In this document: positions 44,459-53,431 of the stretch, piece after piece
Position numbering within the stretch: position 1 is the stretch's first letter
Layout of the letters: every line of letters begins with the position of its first letter
Source: Pictodentalium vernedei
Lineage: Eukaryota > Mollusca > Scaphopoda > Dentaliida > Dentaliidae
Assembly (NCBI GenBank): GCA_031216915.1
Contig: CM062296.1
Coordinates: 146,555,340-146,619,339, forward strand
Reading direction: 5' to 3'
Length of the DNA stretch: 64,000 nucleotides
The notes under the pieces: generated by a model
The model's database searches: none
Seen by the model: only the letters and a program-made list of their open reading frames with translations
Told to the model about the DNA's origin: nothing
Position numbers and translations under genes: made by a program

Positions 44459-44757
44459 AAAATTAACGCCTCTCTATGGCTGAGTGGCGCAAGTGTGGGA
44501 TGATCTTCGAAGCGGCAACTTCGTGGCCTCGCCCTTCTCTAATAGTACGAAGAGACCTTTAGCCTGCACGGAGATTGGCAGCCATTTTACGTCCCCGCCC
44601 GATGGACGGTACGCTGTGACAGCATCAACCCCACAGTTGATGCTTACCGAGAGGATTCGGGCACCTCGAGAACTTTCCCCAACCAGGGATCGATCCCAGG
44701 AACTCTGTCATGAGAGACCAGCGCACTTGTCCACTGGGCCACTCGTGATGTCTCCTT
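44459..44757 (-). mobile_element. Possible tRNA-derived SINE or tRNA-like remnant
   Basis: On the minus strand, from 44755, TGGCCCAGTGGACA (A-box-like) and GGATCGATCCC (B-box-like) are spaced as in a tRNA-derived promoter. On the plus strand TGGCTGAGTGGCG at ~44470 is also A-box-like. There is no clear tail or target duplication. Confidence 0.35.
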
Positions 44758-45357
44758 GAATGAGCCTCTACCGTACTGGCACTCCAAATTGATCATTTTG
44801 GATTCTAGTATATGCGGACCATATCGGACTCCCGTTGTTGTTTGGTAACAAAATAGCCACCTGAAACGGTACTTGGGTATGCGGTTCGGTTCTGCACCCG
44901 GATTGATCTTAGGTAGTCTGCCTTCTACTATGTCGTATGTCCAGTGTACTATTTTTGACCAATAGGCGTATAGGGCATTTTAACGCTTTTCGAGTATATA
45001 TTCGATAGTGAAGGGTTACTGCAAGTTTGTAGCAGACATCAAACATGATTGATAAATTGCTAAGAAAATGAAAAATTCTGTAAGGCACTGTGGCTTTCTA
45101 ACAAGCAGATTTTATATCTCCTGGTTCTGACTTTGGGTGTAACAAAGTGCCATTTTGAAGGCTTCAGCGTTGCGGATAGCGCATTGTTGTTCCCAATGGA
45201 GCCGAACGTCATTCATATCAAATAACTAGGGTATGATTTTTTAATTTTGTTCTGCGGACATCCGAAAATAGTTTGAGCATAGATCGTCTTGTTTCTTTAA
45301 TAGTGGGCACACAATGGCGGCTATTTATGACGACTTAACGTGAGATGAGAAGATTTT
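44758..45357. other. No gene recognised
   Basis: Unique sequence without supported features. Confidence 0.4.
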
Positions 45358-45419
45358 AGTGGCTACTTCTTTAATATTCCAACCGCTTCGGAAGCGGCTG
45401 GAATAGTAAAGAAGTAGCC
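45358..45419. repeat. Hairpin, 27-bp arms
   Basis: GGCTACTTCTTTAATATTCC and CCGCTTC are followed by GAAGCGG and the inverse arm. Confidence 0.75.
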
Positions 45420-45465
45420 TCAAAATTGGTCTGAGAGAGGTCATTTTTCAAACATTTTTTGTGGC

Positions 45466-45640
45466 AGGGCCGGATTTACAAATTGGCAGACTGGATGGAG
45501 AGCCCAGGGTACCACATTTGCCCCCCCCCCCCCCGCCCCACATTAAAGTTCGTCTTTCGAGGAACATAATATGACAAAATACCCTGCCAAATTGCCAAAG
45601 ACTTTTTTTCATATTATGTTCCTCGAAAGACGAACTGCAT
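45466..45640. repeat. Hairpin nested at a hAT-like end
   Basis: CAGGGCCGGATTTAC at 45466 looks like one end of a hAT transposon. A C run follows, then GTTCGTCTTTCGAGGAACAT with its inverse at 45612-45634. The partner end is not found. Confidence 0.4.
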
Positions 45641-46942
45641 GCACTGTCATTGTTTTCTCTCCCCCACATAATCGATGGCAACAATTCGAAAAACAGGAAT
45701 TTTGGATGTTATAGTCGGACCAATGTTTGGTTCATTCCGGCGCCCCTGAGATATATTCTATCACTAGGTGCCTTAAATCGTAATGGGCAGGCATCTGTCA
45801 GGAGCGACTTGGATCTCAGATTGCGACGAGAGAGTGTTCCCGAAACCACTCTCCGGGTTAATTCATAGGTCATGTAGAAACGTATAGATCCCAAAACGGA
45901 GCGTTGTGTCCTGAACTAACGCCGTATTGCAATGCCACCGGGGGTTTCCCGAACTAGAGACAGATTGCAATCTCCCTCTTACCCTCCCCGGACCTACTCA
46001 GACCGTTTTATACAAGTACTGCAGGGGCCGTCCGGTCCGATCTGCTGTGGGATCCATTCCTGGGCCGGTATTTTGCTGCCCGAACCGCAACACTACTTGC
46101 CCCCCTCCCCCCCCCCCCCCTCCAATCCAAATCGGATACAACAGACCCCATTTGTATGTATGACTGTGTATGTGTGACACAAGTCAAAGAATGAAAATTA
46201 AATCTAGTCTGGAGACTCAGGCATGAAAGTGCCTGATTACAAGCAAAGCGAATCGATATCTAAGATTCATATTCATGCTGACTGAAAAACGACCCCCTCC
46301 CCTCCCAACACATGCCATATATATAGAATCCTCACTGAAATGAAGACAGGTTGTGTTAGAATCATAATTGTGAGCAGTAATGTGACCGGAGAGGGGAGAG
46401 TGTGGGTAGGAGGTGGGTCCACACTATTTCGAATCTGCATGGAACAGATTTTTTAATTGCAGGAGTCAGGCCTGTTGTTAAATGGTGGTCTAGTGAGCTG
46501 CAAGATGTTCACAGAGGGCGTCATGTGGTGTTGATATTGAAATAATAGCTAGACAGGCTTCAACTGTGCTTGGGGAGGGGGTTATTTCATCCGTGCCTTG
46601 CTATTCTAGGGCCCCGAACTTTGTTATGCCCCCTCCTCTTAGAGATACCGTTTCGAGATGACTCGATATCCTATTGAAGACAGTTAGCTGAAAATTGGCA
46701 CCATGGATTGTACCCCATTGGTATCGATACCATGAAGTTGTTTTTTACTGCCACTGAATAATGTATGGTGTGGTGTCTCTCGATGTAATAGGAGTATATT
46801 TTCCAGCACGGACTCTGCGTGCAGAATCCTTGTTTTTGTGTCACACTCAACCTACTCCCGTCTCTATTCTCTGCATTCCAAAGCCTGTTCTTCAAAAATG
46901 ACACTGTTTGGTATCGCTTACGGGAAATCGTTTTTCTGAGTC
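45641..46942. other. No gene recognised; C-rich tract
   Basis: A C/T-rich run lies at 46101-46122. No protein or RNA feature is supported. Confidence 0.4.
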
Positions 46943-47544
46943 CAGTGGCGGAGTCTGGATTTCAAATTGGGAGGGGGGGGGTGGCACAGCGATTTTTTTT
47001 TTTGGGGGGGGGGGGAGGGGGGGTGGGGTGGAGGCAAATTTCAAAGTCTTTACACGATATGCTGAAGGCATATCTCGGAGGTTGAGAAGGATGAGGATAT
47101 AGAAGGGGGTGTACCCATCCTTTAGGCGAGAGTCTGGGTGTGTTTCCCTCGGAAAATTTTTAAGCATTGAGAGTGATTCTGAGACTATTTTGCTGCTTTT
47201 CTGCTGAAAAGATTTTTGAAGGAAATAAATAACCTGTGTTCTAGACGAACAATGCCAATTTGATAATTTTGTACAGAAGTCCAGTTAGTGGTAAATCCAT
47301 ATATTCTCTCTGATGGTATTTATATTCTTGCTTCCACTCCCCCCCCCCCCCCCCCTCCAGATGTGATTTAATTACTTGTTGGCAATTTAAAGTCTTGTAG
47401 AATTAGGTATTTCATAGATGTATTGGAAAGAACTGGACACAAATATTTAGGTCCATGCATGCAATCGCCAACACAATCTTCCTGCAATTTTTAGAGGAAG
47501 TGGCACAGTAACATTGGGGGGGGGGGGGAGGAGCTCCGCCACTG
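46943..47544. mobile_element. hAT-type MITE with G-rich interior
   Basis: The ends CAGTGGCGGAGTC and GAGCTCCGCCACTG are inverted copies. CTGAGT occurs on both sides (within TCTGAGTC and ACTGAGTA), an imperfect 8-bp duplication. Long G and C runs lie inside, like the hAT MITE at 1161-1918. Confidence 0.65.
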
Positions 47545-47588
47545 ACTGAGTAGATAAAATCAGTGTGGCCTAAACGTAAGACGAGATC

Positions 47589-47594
47589 GATGTG
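47589..47594. other. Target-site duplication, left copy (GATGTG)
   Basis: Perfectly repeated at 54878-54883 right after the other end of the element. Confidence 0.8.
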
Positions 47595-49130
47595 AGTAGT
47601 ATAGAATGTATGGATCGTCCCTTATTGGCCGGACCCCCGCCCGGACCCCGGAAGTGACGTCATGCCACGTGACCCAGTGGCACCATGTTGTGTTGTTATG
47701 GTAACCGGCGTGAGCGGCCATCTTGTGACGTCATCCCCACAGTGATGCGTGGTGTTAGTGCGCAAGCGCAGCGGGTGTTGTTAGAGTGATACGTGTTTCC
47801 GTCGTCCATTTTGTAGACAGGAGGCCGCCATCTTGGTTTCTATAGTAGCACGTGGTTGCTAGGTGATCCAAAGGCTGACAAGACAGGGGTATGTTCGAGG
47901 GGTATGTTCCTTTGTACAAGAGTATTTTCCCTGATTCGTAGAATTACCCAAATAAACCCGACAAGTTTTACTCTTTTGAATTATCTGCTTCTATCTATAT
48001 ATGCAGTAGGTTTCGTCTCCGTGACCATGTTCCTTGGTCCTGGCGTATACTCCAGTAGAGAGAAGAGCCTTTCAGTTGGAACAGTTTTAGCTTTTTGATA
48101 CTATTTTTAGCTTTTCTGGTCTGTTCTTGTTAGTTCTGACCCTATTCCGTGTACTCTTGTTTCGTTTATCTAGATGATGATCACCCAAGCAGTTCACTTT
48201 ACTGGCGTTAACTAACCAATCAGATTGCTTCATTTCCCATAATCTGTATGCAGAGTTATCTCCCTTGTGTATATCAAAAGCCTTTATCATTCCTAAACCC
48301 AATAAGCTTCGAGTTGTTATTGAAGTCATGGCTCGAACGACTCGAAGCCCAGCGAGCAAATGAGCTTTAGAGTAATTGCTCGTTCAAGTGACTTGACATA
48401 CTGCTCGTCGACTCATTTCGGTTTTTGAAGATACCTATGGCCTGGTATTGTATTATTATTTGAGAAGACCTTTTATAGGGTACTTACCTAAGGATACTGT
48501 TACTTGTTTGGCCCAGCCTTCTATGCCATCCCAGGACGTACCTATCCCCAAATTCCCCTTACAAGGTAAAGAGCCAAGAGAGTAATTGCTCCATGAGCAA
48601 TTGCTCAAACGACTCGAAACCCATCGAGCAAATGAGCTATAGAGTAATTGCTCGATTGAGTGACTCCACCTACTGCTCTTAGCCTTATCTGGGTATTTTA
48701 AAATACCTATTGTATTGGACTCAATCGAGTGACTCCACATACTGCCTGAATGACTCGAAGTCCATCGAACAAATGAGCTAACCAGTACTTGCTCGTTCGA
48801 GTGACTCGGACATACGACTCTTCGAGTCCTGTCAGAAAAAGGGGTGCTTAAGTCCAGTCATTTTCAAAAAGGGAGGATTCCGTAAGTAGGATTTTTCCCA
48901 AATAAGCCAAAAGGCCAAGAGAGTAATTGTTCCATGAGCAATTGCTCGAACAACTCGAAGCCCACCGAGCAAATGAGCTATAGAGTAATTGTTCGATTGA
49001 GTGACTCCACCTACTGCTCTTAGCCTTATCTGGGTATTTTAGAATACCTATTGTATTGGACTATTGGAGGACGCTTGCTGTAAAAACCTTTATGCTACAT
49101 CTGGGTACTTTTGTTGGGATAGTAGATAAA
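47595..49130. repeat. Left inverted repeat of the 7.3 kb element
   Basis: About 1.5 kb, matching 53420-54877 in reverse complement at roughly 80-85% by eye. The outer 350 bp is GC-richer and full of regulatory-looking motifs. The inner part (48300-49060) has repeats of GAGCAATTGCTC and CGAACGACTCGAAGCCCA. Indels differ between copies, so the arms no longer convert each other. Confidence 0.9.
47650..47840. promoter_or_regulatory. Cluster of CRE, E-box, NRF1- and YY1-like sites (left end)
   Basis: TGACGTCA at 47655-47662 and 47726-47733, CACGTG at 47666-47671, GCGCAAGCGCA at 47760-47770, GCCGCCATCTTGG at 47824-47836, plus a further GGCCATCTTG. The same set in the same order is present in the right repeat. 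Motif matches are by eye. Confidence 0.55.
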
Positions 49131-49249
49131 AAACAAACAACAATATATACATAACATTTCATTCATTTTTATTCGAGTATACAATTCAATTTCTCAAGGT
49201 TTCAGTTTTACCTTGAGAAATTGAATTTGAGCTTATGCCATGGCCCGTG
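49131..49249. other. AT-rich spacer
   Basis: AT-rich sequence with TTCAATTTCTCAAGG and its inverse, a small hairpin at about 49188-49228. Confidence 0.4.
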
Positions 49250-50260
49250 GTCCGTCTGTCCGTCAACAATTCAATGCGGCTCGGGTTAGAGGTATTTATG
49301 AACAGATCTTTACGAAACTTTTTGAGCACCTTTGTTATCATCGTGGGACGAGAACAAGTGTTTATGGGTGCGGTCCGAAATTCAGGATTGCCACCAGCAG
49401 CCATTTTGTACTGTAGTTAGTGCAATCAGTTTTATGTACAGAACTTTTCTATGAAACTTCTGATTCGAATAAATTTTTGTGAATGTTTAGTAACATGGAA
49501 TACATCACATATAATACGGTTTTTTTCTCATACATAAATTATGCAAATTAGATGAACTTTGAATTATTCAGCTCTACTTATATACTGTAAGTGCACATGT
49601 CAATACGGCTAGGGCTGGAGGCTGTAGTTATGAACCGATCTTCACGAAACCTCTTAGATACCTTTGTTATCACCTTGGGAAGAGAACGAGTGTTTTTGGG
49701 TGCGGTCTGAAATTCAAGATGGCTGCCGGCGGCCATTTTGTACCAAAGTTGGGTACAATCAGGTTTTGGTACAGAACTTCTATATGAAGGTTCTGATTTG
49801 AATAAAGTTTTGAATGAACGTTTAGTAACATGGAATACATCACATATAATACGGGTTTTTCTCGTGCAGAAATTATGCAAATCAGATGAACTTTGATTTA
49901 TTCAGTGCTACTTATACACAGTAAGTGCACATGTCAATATGGCTCGGGCTAGAGGCTGTATTTTTGAACCGATCTTCATGAAACGCCTTGGGTACCTTTG
50001 TTACCACCTTGGGACGACGAGAACGAGTGTTCCTGGGTGCCGTTGAAAATTCAAGATGGCTGGCTGCCAGTGGTCATTTTGTACCGATATTAGGTCCAAT
50101 CAGTTTTTTGTACACAGCTTCTATACGGCTCAGGCTATAGGCTGTATTTATGAACCGATCTCCACGAAACTTATTGGGTACCTTTGTTATCACCCTGGGA
50201 CAGAAACGAGTGTTTTGGGTTGCCTTTGTTATCACTGTGCTATTAGAACAAATATTTTTG
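49250..50260. repeat. Tandem repeat, unit about 333 bp, about 2.7 copies
   Basis: GCTCGGG-TAGAGG and CACGAAACTT...ACCTTTGTTATCA recur at 49272, 49602 and 49936, with a shortened copy from 50125. Each contains AAGATGGCTGCC / GCCATTTTGTAC. Non-coding. Confidence 0.8.
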
Positions 50261-50503
50261 GGTTCAGCCAGTCCCACTCTGGGACTCAAAGATTTCTTTT
50301 CTAGTTTAGAATCTGACTGTCGCACACCTTTACAATACTTTACCTATGCATTTGTTACAGTCTACGGTCAGCGTTTATGTACAAACCGTTACAATACTTT
50401 ATATGCATCTTTGTTATCAAGTCATTACCTAGATGTTTTCCAATGCTGTGTCACATACTATACATGTACATGTCTTACACAAGTTGAGCTACAGAGTCAT
50501 TGA
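50261..50503. other. No gene recognised
   Basis: Region between the tandem repeat and the end of the Thr/Asn-rich gene. Confidence 0.4.
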
Positions 50504-51280
50504 CACTTTCATTTTCTTTGTACTTCTTCTCGCATGGTCTAGCCATTTCATCTTCTTGTGAGTTCGAGCTTCTTCCCAGTGCCTGGCTAGGTTCTTGATA
50601 AAACACAGTCTCGCATTGATATCTGGTAATCTGGCTTTGTTGGTTGCTTTAATGTCCTGTCTGGCATCTTTGGGTTCCTCTTTCTTGTCTTTTAGCTATT
50701 TCATAGTGGCAACCTCAGTCTTCTGAACATCAATCTTCGTTTCAGTAGTAACTTCATTTGTGGGTTGAGAGGAAACAGCGTTCTTGTTTGTATTGGAAGC
50801 ATCGTTCTTGTTCTGGATCCACTTTAAATCTTCTTTATGTTGATTCGTGATTTGAGTGGAAACATCGTTCTTGGTTTGGTTCCTCTTTAAATCTTCATTC
50901 GTAATTCGAGCAGAAACTTCAGACTGATTCGTTACTTCGTTCTTAGTGAAAACATCTTTCTTTGTTTCAGTAGAAACTTAAGACTGATTCGTAGTGGTAA
51001 CCTCATTCCTGTTTGTATTGGAAGCATCAGTCAGTTCTTCTGTCTTTCTTCTCTTGGTTGCAGTGGCAACTTTGGTTGTTAATGATCGGCCAGTATCCAT
51101 ACATCTTTGTTTCTTTCCACCAGCACCCATGTCTAGATTTTTTCTCTTGGCTGCATTTACCGCACGATTCACTTGAGCCAGTTCTTGGGAAGTCAGCTTT
51201 AATCCAGCATCATTCTTGAAGATCTGTATATGTAAGTCATCTTTGAGTCTGAGCACTGTTGTTGACACACTCTTCGACGT
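50504..51280 (-). pseudogene. Thr/Asn-rich protein of the 7.3 kb element (broken)
   Basis: The open frame runs from about 51280 to TAA at 50980-50978, continues in the same frame to about 50695, then shifts to a frame ending at TAG near 50504. The N-terminal ~60 residues (DDLHIQIFKNDAGLKLTSQE) look folded. A basic KKQRCM...TKRRKTEE stretch resembles a nuclear localisation signal. A long NEVT/TNQS/STETK-type repeat region follows. The C-terminal segment with ARHWEEARTHKKMKWLDHA is helical. No ATG opens the frame; GTG 51268 or ACG 51280 mark the likely start, and a TATA box lies 38-50 bp upstream. No family is recognised. Confidence 0.5.
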
Positions 51281-51317
51281 TCAAAACGGAAATAAGTTTA
51301 TTTTTATACTAACACTC

Positions 51318-51327
51318 CTTTTATACT
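51318..51327 (-). promoter_or_regulatory. TATA box of the Thr/Asn-rich gene
   Basis: GTATAAAAGG on the minus strand, followed by AGTGTTAGTATAAAAA, a context shared with the boxes at 52881 and 53419. Confidence 0.6.
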
Positions 51328-51350
51328 TTTTTCTCTCTCTCTCGGTCTCT

Positions 51351-51848
51351 CTAATCTTCTTCTTCTTCGTCATCATCTTCTACTCTGAATGAGTAGTTTG
51401 TCATAAGGTTGTCGAACAGAAATCTTCGTTTCTCCAAGGCATATTTCTGGGATTCTTCAAAGTCTTCAAAGTCAAAATCCTCTTCTTCACGAAGACGCTT
51501 AGCAGTTTCTTGAATTGTCTTGTGAATTGAGTCGTTGGAAAAAATTCTAATGTACACAAGGGTATTAATGTATTTTTCAGTAATGGCTTCTCTGACACTC
51601 TTTTGAAGTGCTCTATTTGCTGTTTCAGCTGCATCTTCTCTATCCATTCCATCCTCGAAATATTTGTTCACGAGGTTGTCAAAATCGTCTTGGTGTTTGT
51701 TATCGGCACTTTGGTCGATAGTTCCAATCACAGAAACGTCTTCTTTTTCTTCGTCTTCTTCTTCATATTCCATATCTTCTGAGAGTTCCGACGACTCATC
51801 GGTGTCCAAATCTCTTGACCATTTTTTTGGTGCACAACTGGATTGCAT
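51351..51848 (-). CDS. Acidic protein of the 7.3 kb element, 165 aa
   Basis: The only uninterrupted gene of this element. Residues ~14-45 are Asp/Glu/Ser-rich, the middle is helical, and the C-terminus is again acidic. The middle has FDNLVNKYFEDGMDREDAAE and SNDSIHKTIQETAKRLREEE, then a charged YALEKRRFLFDNLM helix. A strongly acidic protein with a helical core could bind basic partners or act as a transcription activator; this is guesswork. A GTATAAAAGG box lies 57 bp before the ATG. I recognise no named family. Its survival among broken neighbours may be chance given its length. Confidence 0.65.
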   Translation of the reverse strand: MQSSCAPKKWSRDLDTDESSELSEDMEYEEEDEEKEDVSVIGTIDQSADNKHQDDFDNLVNKYFEDGMDREDAAETANRALQKSVREAITEKYINTLVYIRIFSNDSIHKTIQETAKRLREEEDFDFEDFEESQKYALEKRRFLFDNLMTNYSFRVEDDDEEEED

Positions 51849-51904
51849 TGTGTCTGCTCTCTTCGAAAATCAGATTACAAATAACAAGTTTCTTACGAGC
51901 ACGA

Positions 51905-51914
51905 CCTTTTATAC
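51905..51914 (-). promoter_or_regulatory. TATA box of the acidic gene
   Basis: GTATAAAAGG, 57 bp upstream of the ATG at 51848. Upstream of it lies the palindrome GAACCAGAACTGGTTC (51940-51955). Confidence 0.65.
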
Positions 51915-51917
51915 GCT

Positions 51918-52410
51918 GCAAAAATATAGGTTTTTTTTCGAACCAGAACTGGTTCTAGTCTTGTCCCTGAGATGGAACCAGTTTAGTTTAAGCAGTATTT
52001 ATTTCAAATTAAATAAATTTTCCAAGATTAGCATTCAATTTTAACAGAATAATACATGAACTGAAGTAGATTCAGCAGTAAACTTGGAGCCTATTCAACG
52101 CAGTCGCCAAACATTTTGAAACAAAGCAAATATAAATACCTGGTATATTGGTTCTATACAGAACCAAAACTGGTTCGATATGCCAACAGTTCATATCTAC
52201 TTTGGTTAATAATGATTTGAGACAACCTCGTATAAGCTCTAAACTTACGGCTGAAACCCCCTAAATTTATGTTTAGTTTTGTTAATATTTAATGTTAATC
52301 TTTATAAATTTATTTGATTTGAAATAAATACTCTTTAAACAGAACTGGTTCCATCTCAGGGACAAGATTAGATCCAGTTTTGGTTCTAAAGAGAACCTAT
52401 ATTTTTTGCA
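51918..52410. repeat. Inverted repeat with GAACC/GGTTC palindromes
   Basis: 51918-52040 (CTGCAAAAATATAGG ... GGTTCTAGTCTTGTCCCTGAG) returns reverse-complemented at 52290-52405. Between them GAACCAAAACTGGTTC stands at 52161-52176. Several half-sites are spaced like binding sites for a dimeric transcription factor. The inner ~250 bp is AT-rich and non-coding. Confidence 0.7.
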
Positions 52411-52828
52411 GTGTATGATATAGGACAGAACATTGAGTTTGATTAACTTTCCTAAAAATCCTCCTTTCTGTATGATTCGTCTTCTTTTCATATAAAAGAG
52501 TTGGTAAGGCAATTCTCCTGATCTGGTGTTTGTATGAAATCAGCTTAGCTTTCTCAGATTTGGTTATAGGTACTGCCCCCTTCAAGATATTCGAGACTCA
52601 ATCACATGTACATTGTATCAAATCATCACTTTCGGTCTTGAGCATAGTCTTAGCTTCATGTCGATCCGCATCAGATAGGATTCACAGTGTATCTGAATTT
52701 TTGTCTAGTCTTGTAGTCTTGCTCGAAATTTCCTTTTGTCGGTTTGGGCAAACCTCTTCTTTGTGCCTCTTCATGTTAAACTTTCGAGAAAATGTTTTTC
52801 CACAGTACTCGCAGTTATGAATCGCCAT
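52400..52828 (-). pseudogene. Zinc-finger protein with QKGGFL tail, paralogue 2 (broken)
   Basis: The ATG is at 52828-52826. A C-x2-C-x12-H-x4-C finger starts at once (HNCEYCGKTFSRKFNMKRH). Then the frame has TGA at 52684-52682 and another about 90 bases later. Between and after these, the conceptual text (SDADRHEAKTMLKTESDDL) is homologous to paralogue 1. A YKHQIRRIA helix follows. A frame change near 52510 leads to KRRRIIQKGGFLGKLIKL, a basic segment followed by a di-glycine and a hydrophobic helix, much like the start of the Polinton pX-like protein. A GTATAAAAGG box is 53 bp upstream. Function is not known. Confidence 0.55.
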
Positions 52829-52871
52829 GTCTTCACTCTTTTGTGGTCGTAGAACAAATGAGCATTTGGTG

Positions 52872-53366
52872 TTAGTACAGCCTTTTATACCTTTTTTCAG
52901 AGCTAGGACTGGGTTGATAAGCACCGAGAGAAAGCAACTCTTTCGTAATATACTTCTTTTTTGTATCGGTAGAAATTCCATCATCGGTTAGCAGCTTCGA
53001 TACATCGAATTCAGCCAAATTCAGTGGTATCTCATCTTCGAGGATGTTGGTAGTACATTTATATAAACAGGTAATCAAATCTTCATTAGCAGTGCGGAGA
53101 ACGGCATCGATTTTGTCCTTGTCAGCATCCCGTAAAAATTCTAAAAGTATTTTATTCTGGTCAGTCATTAAATCTCCAGTATCTCTCTGCTCTTCAGTTC
53201 TTCTTGGACAATGATATTCTTCATGCCTCTTCCTATTGTGTGGTTGGGTGTACAACTTAGTACAATATACAATATCAATAGTGGAGCCAACGATGGTCCT
53301 TTTCGTGTCTTCTAGCATTATCCGATCTCGAAAATGTCTTGGAACAGTATCGCGAATCGGTAACAT
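52872..53366 (-). CDS. Zinc-finger protein, paralogue 1, 164 aa (finger degenerate)
   Basis: An open frame from ATG 53366. A finger-like stretch YCTKLYTQPHNRKRHEEYHC aligns with the finger of paralogue 2, but the first Cys is missing, so zinc binding is doubtful. A helical domain follows (DQNKILLEFLRDADKDKIDAVL ... NILEDEIPLNLAEFDVSKLL), then KKKYITKELLSLGAY. Paralogue 2 shows the same order. The C-terminus ends inside the TATA box of paralogue 2 and may be truncated, because the basic-GGFL tail is absent. Upstream TATAAAAAGG at 53 bp. Confidence 0.55.
   Translation of the reverse strand: MLPIRDTVPRHFRDRIMLEDTKRTIVGSTIDIVYCTKLYTQPHNRKRHEEYHCPRRTEEQRDTGDLMTDQNKILLEFLRDADKDKIDAVLRTANEDLITCLYKCTTNILEDEIPLNLAEFDVSKLLTDDGISTDTKKKYITKELLSLGAYQPSPSSEKRYKRLY
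52881..52890 (-). promoter_or_regulatory. TATA box of zinc-finger paralogue 2
   Basis: GTATAAAAGG, 53 bp before the ATG at 52828. It is followed by CTGTACTAACACC, resembling the context of the other boxes. It overlaps the stop codon region of paralogue 1. Confidence 0.65.
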
Positions 53367-53418
53367 GTCTCCTCTCGACGACGGTCAGGACACAAATGAG
53401 TTTACTTTCATACCAACA

Positions 53419-53431
53419 CCCTTTTTATAAC
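53419..53431 (-). promoter_or_regulatory. TATA box of zinc-finger paralogue 1
   Basis: GTTATAAAAAGGG followed by TGTTGGTATGAAA, 53 bp before the ATG, at the inner edge of the right inverted repeat. Confidence 0.6.

Noticed and set aside
45998-46177. Proline-rich ORFs
   Set aside because: Caused by the C run at 46101-46122.
50153-50503. 117-residue plus-strand ORF
   Set aside because: Overlaps the 333-bp tandem repeat and low-similarity DNA, opposite to the element's genes. No domain.
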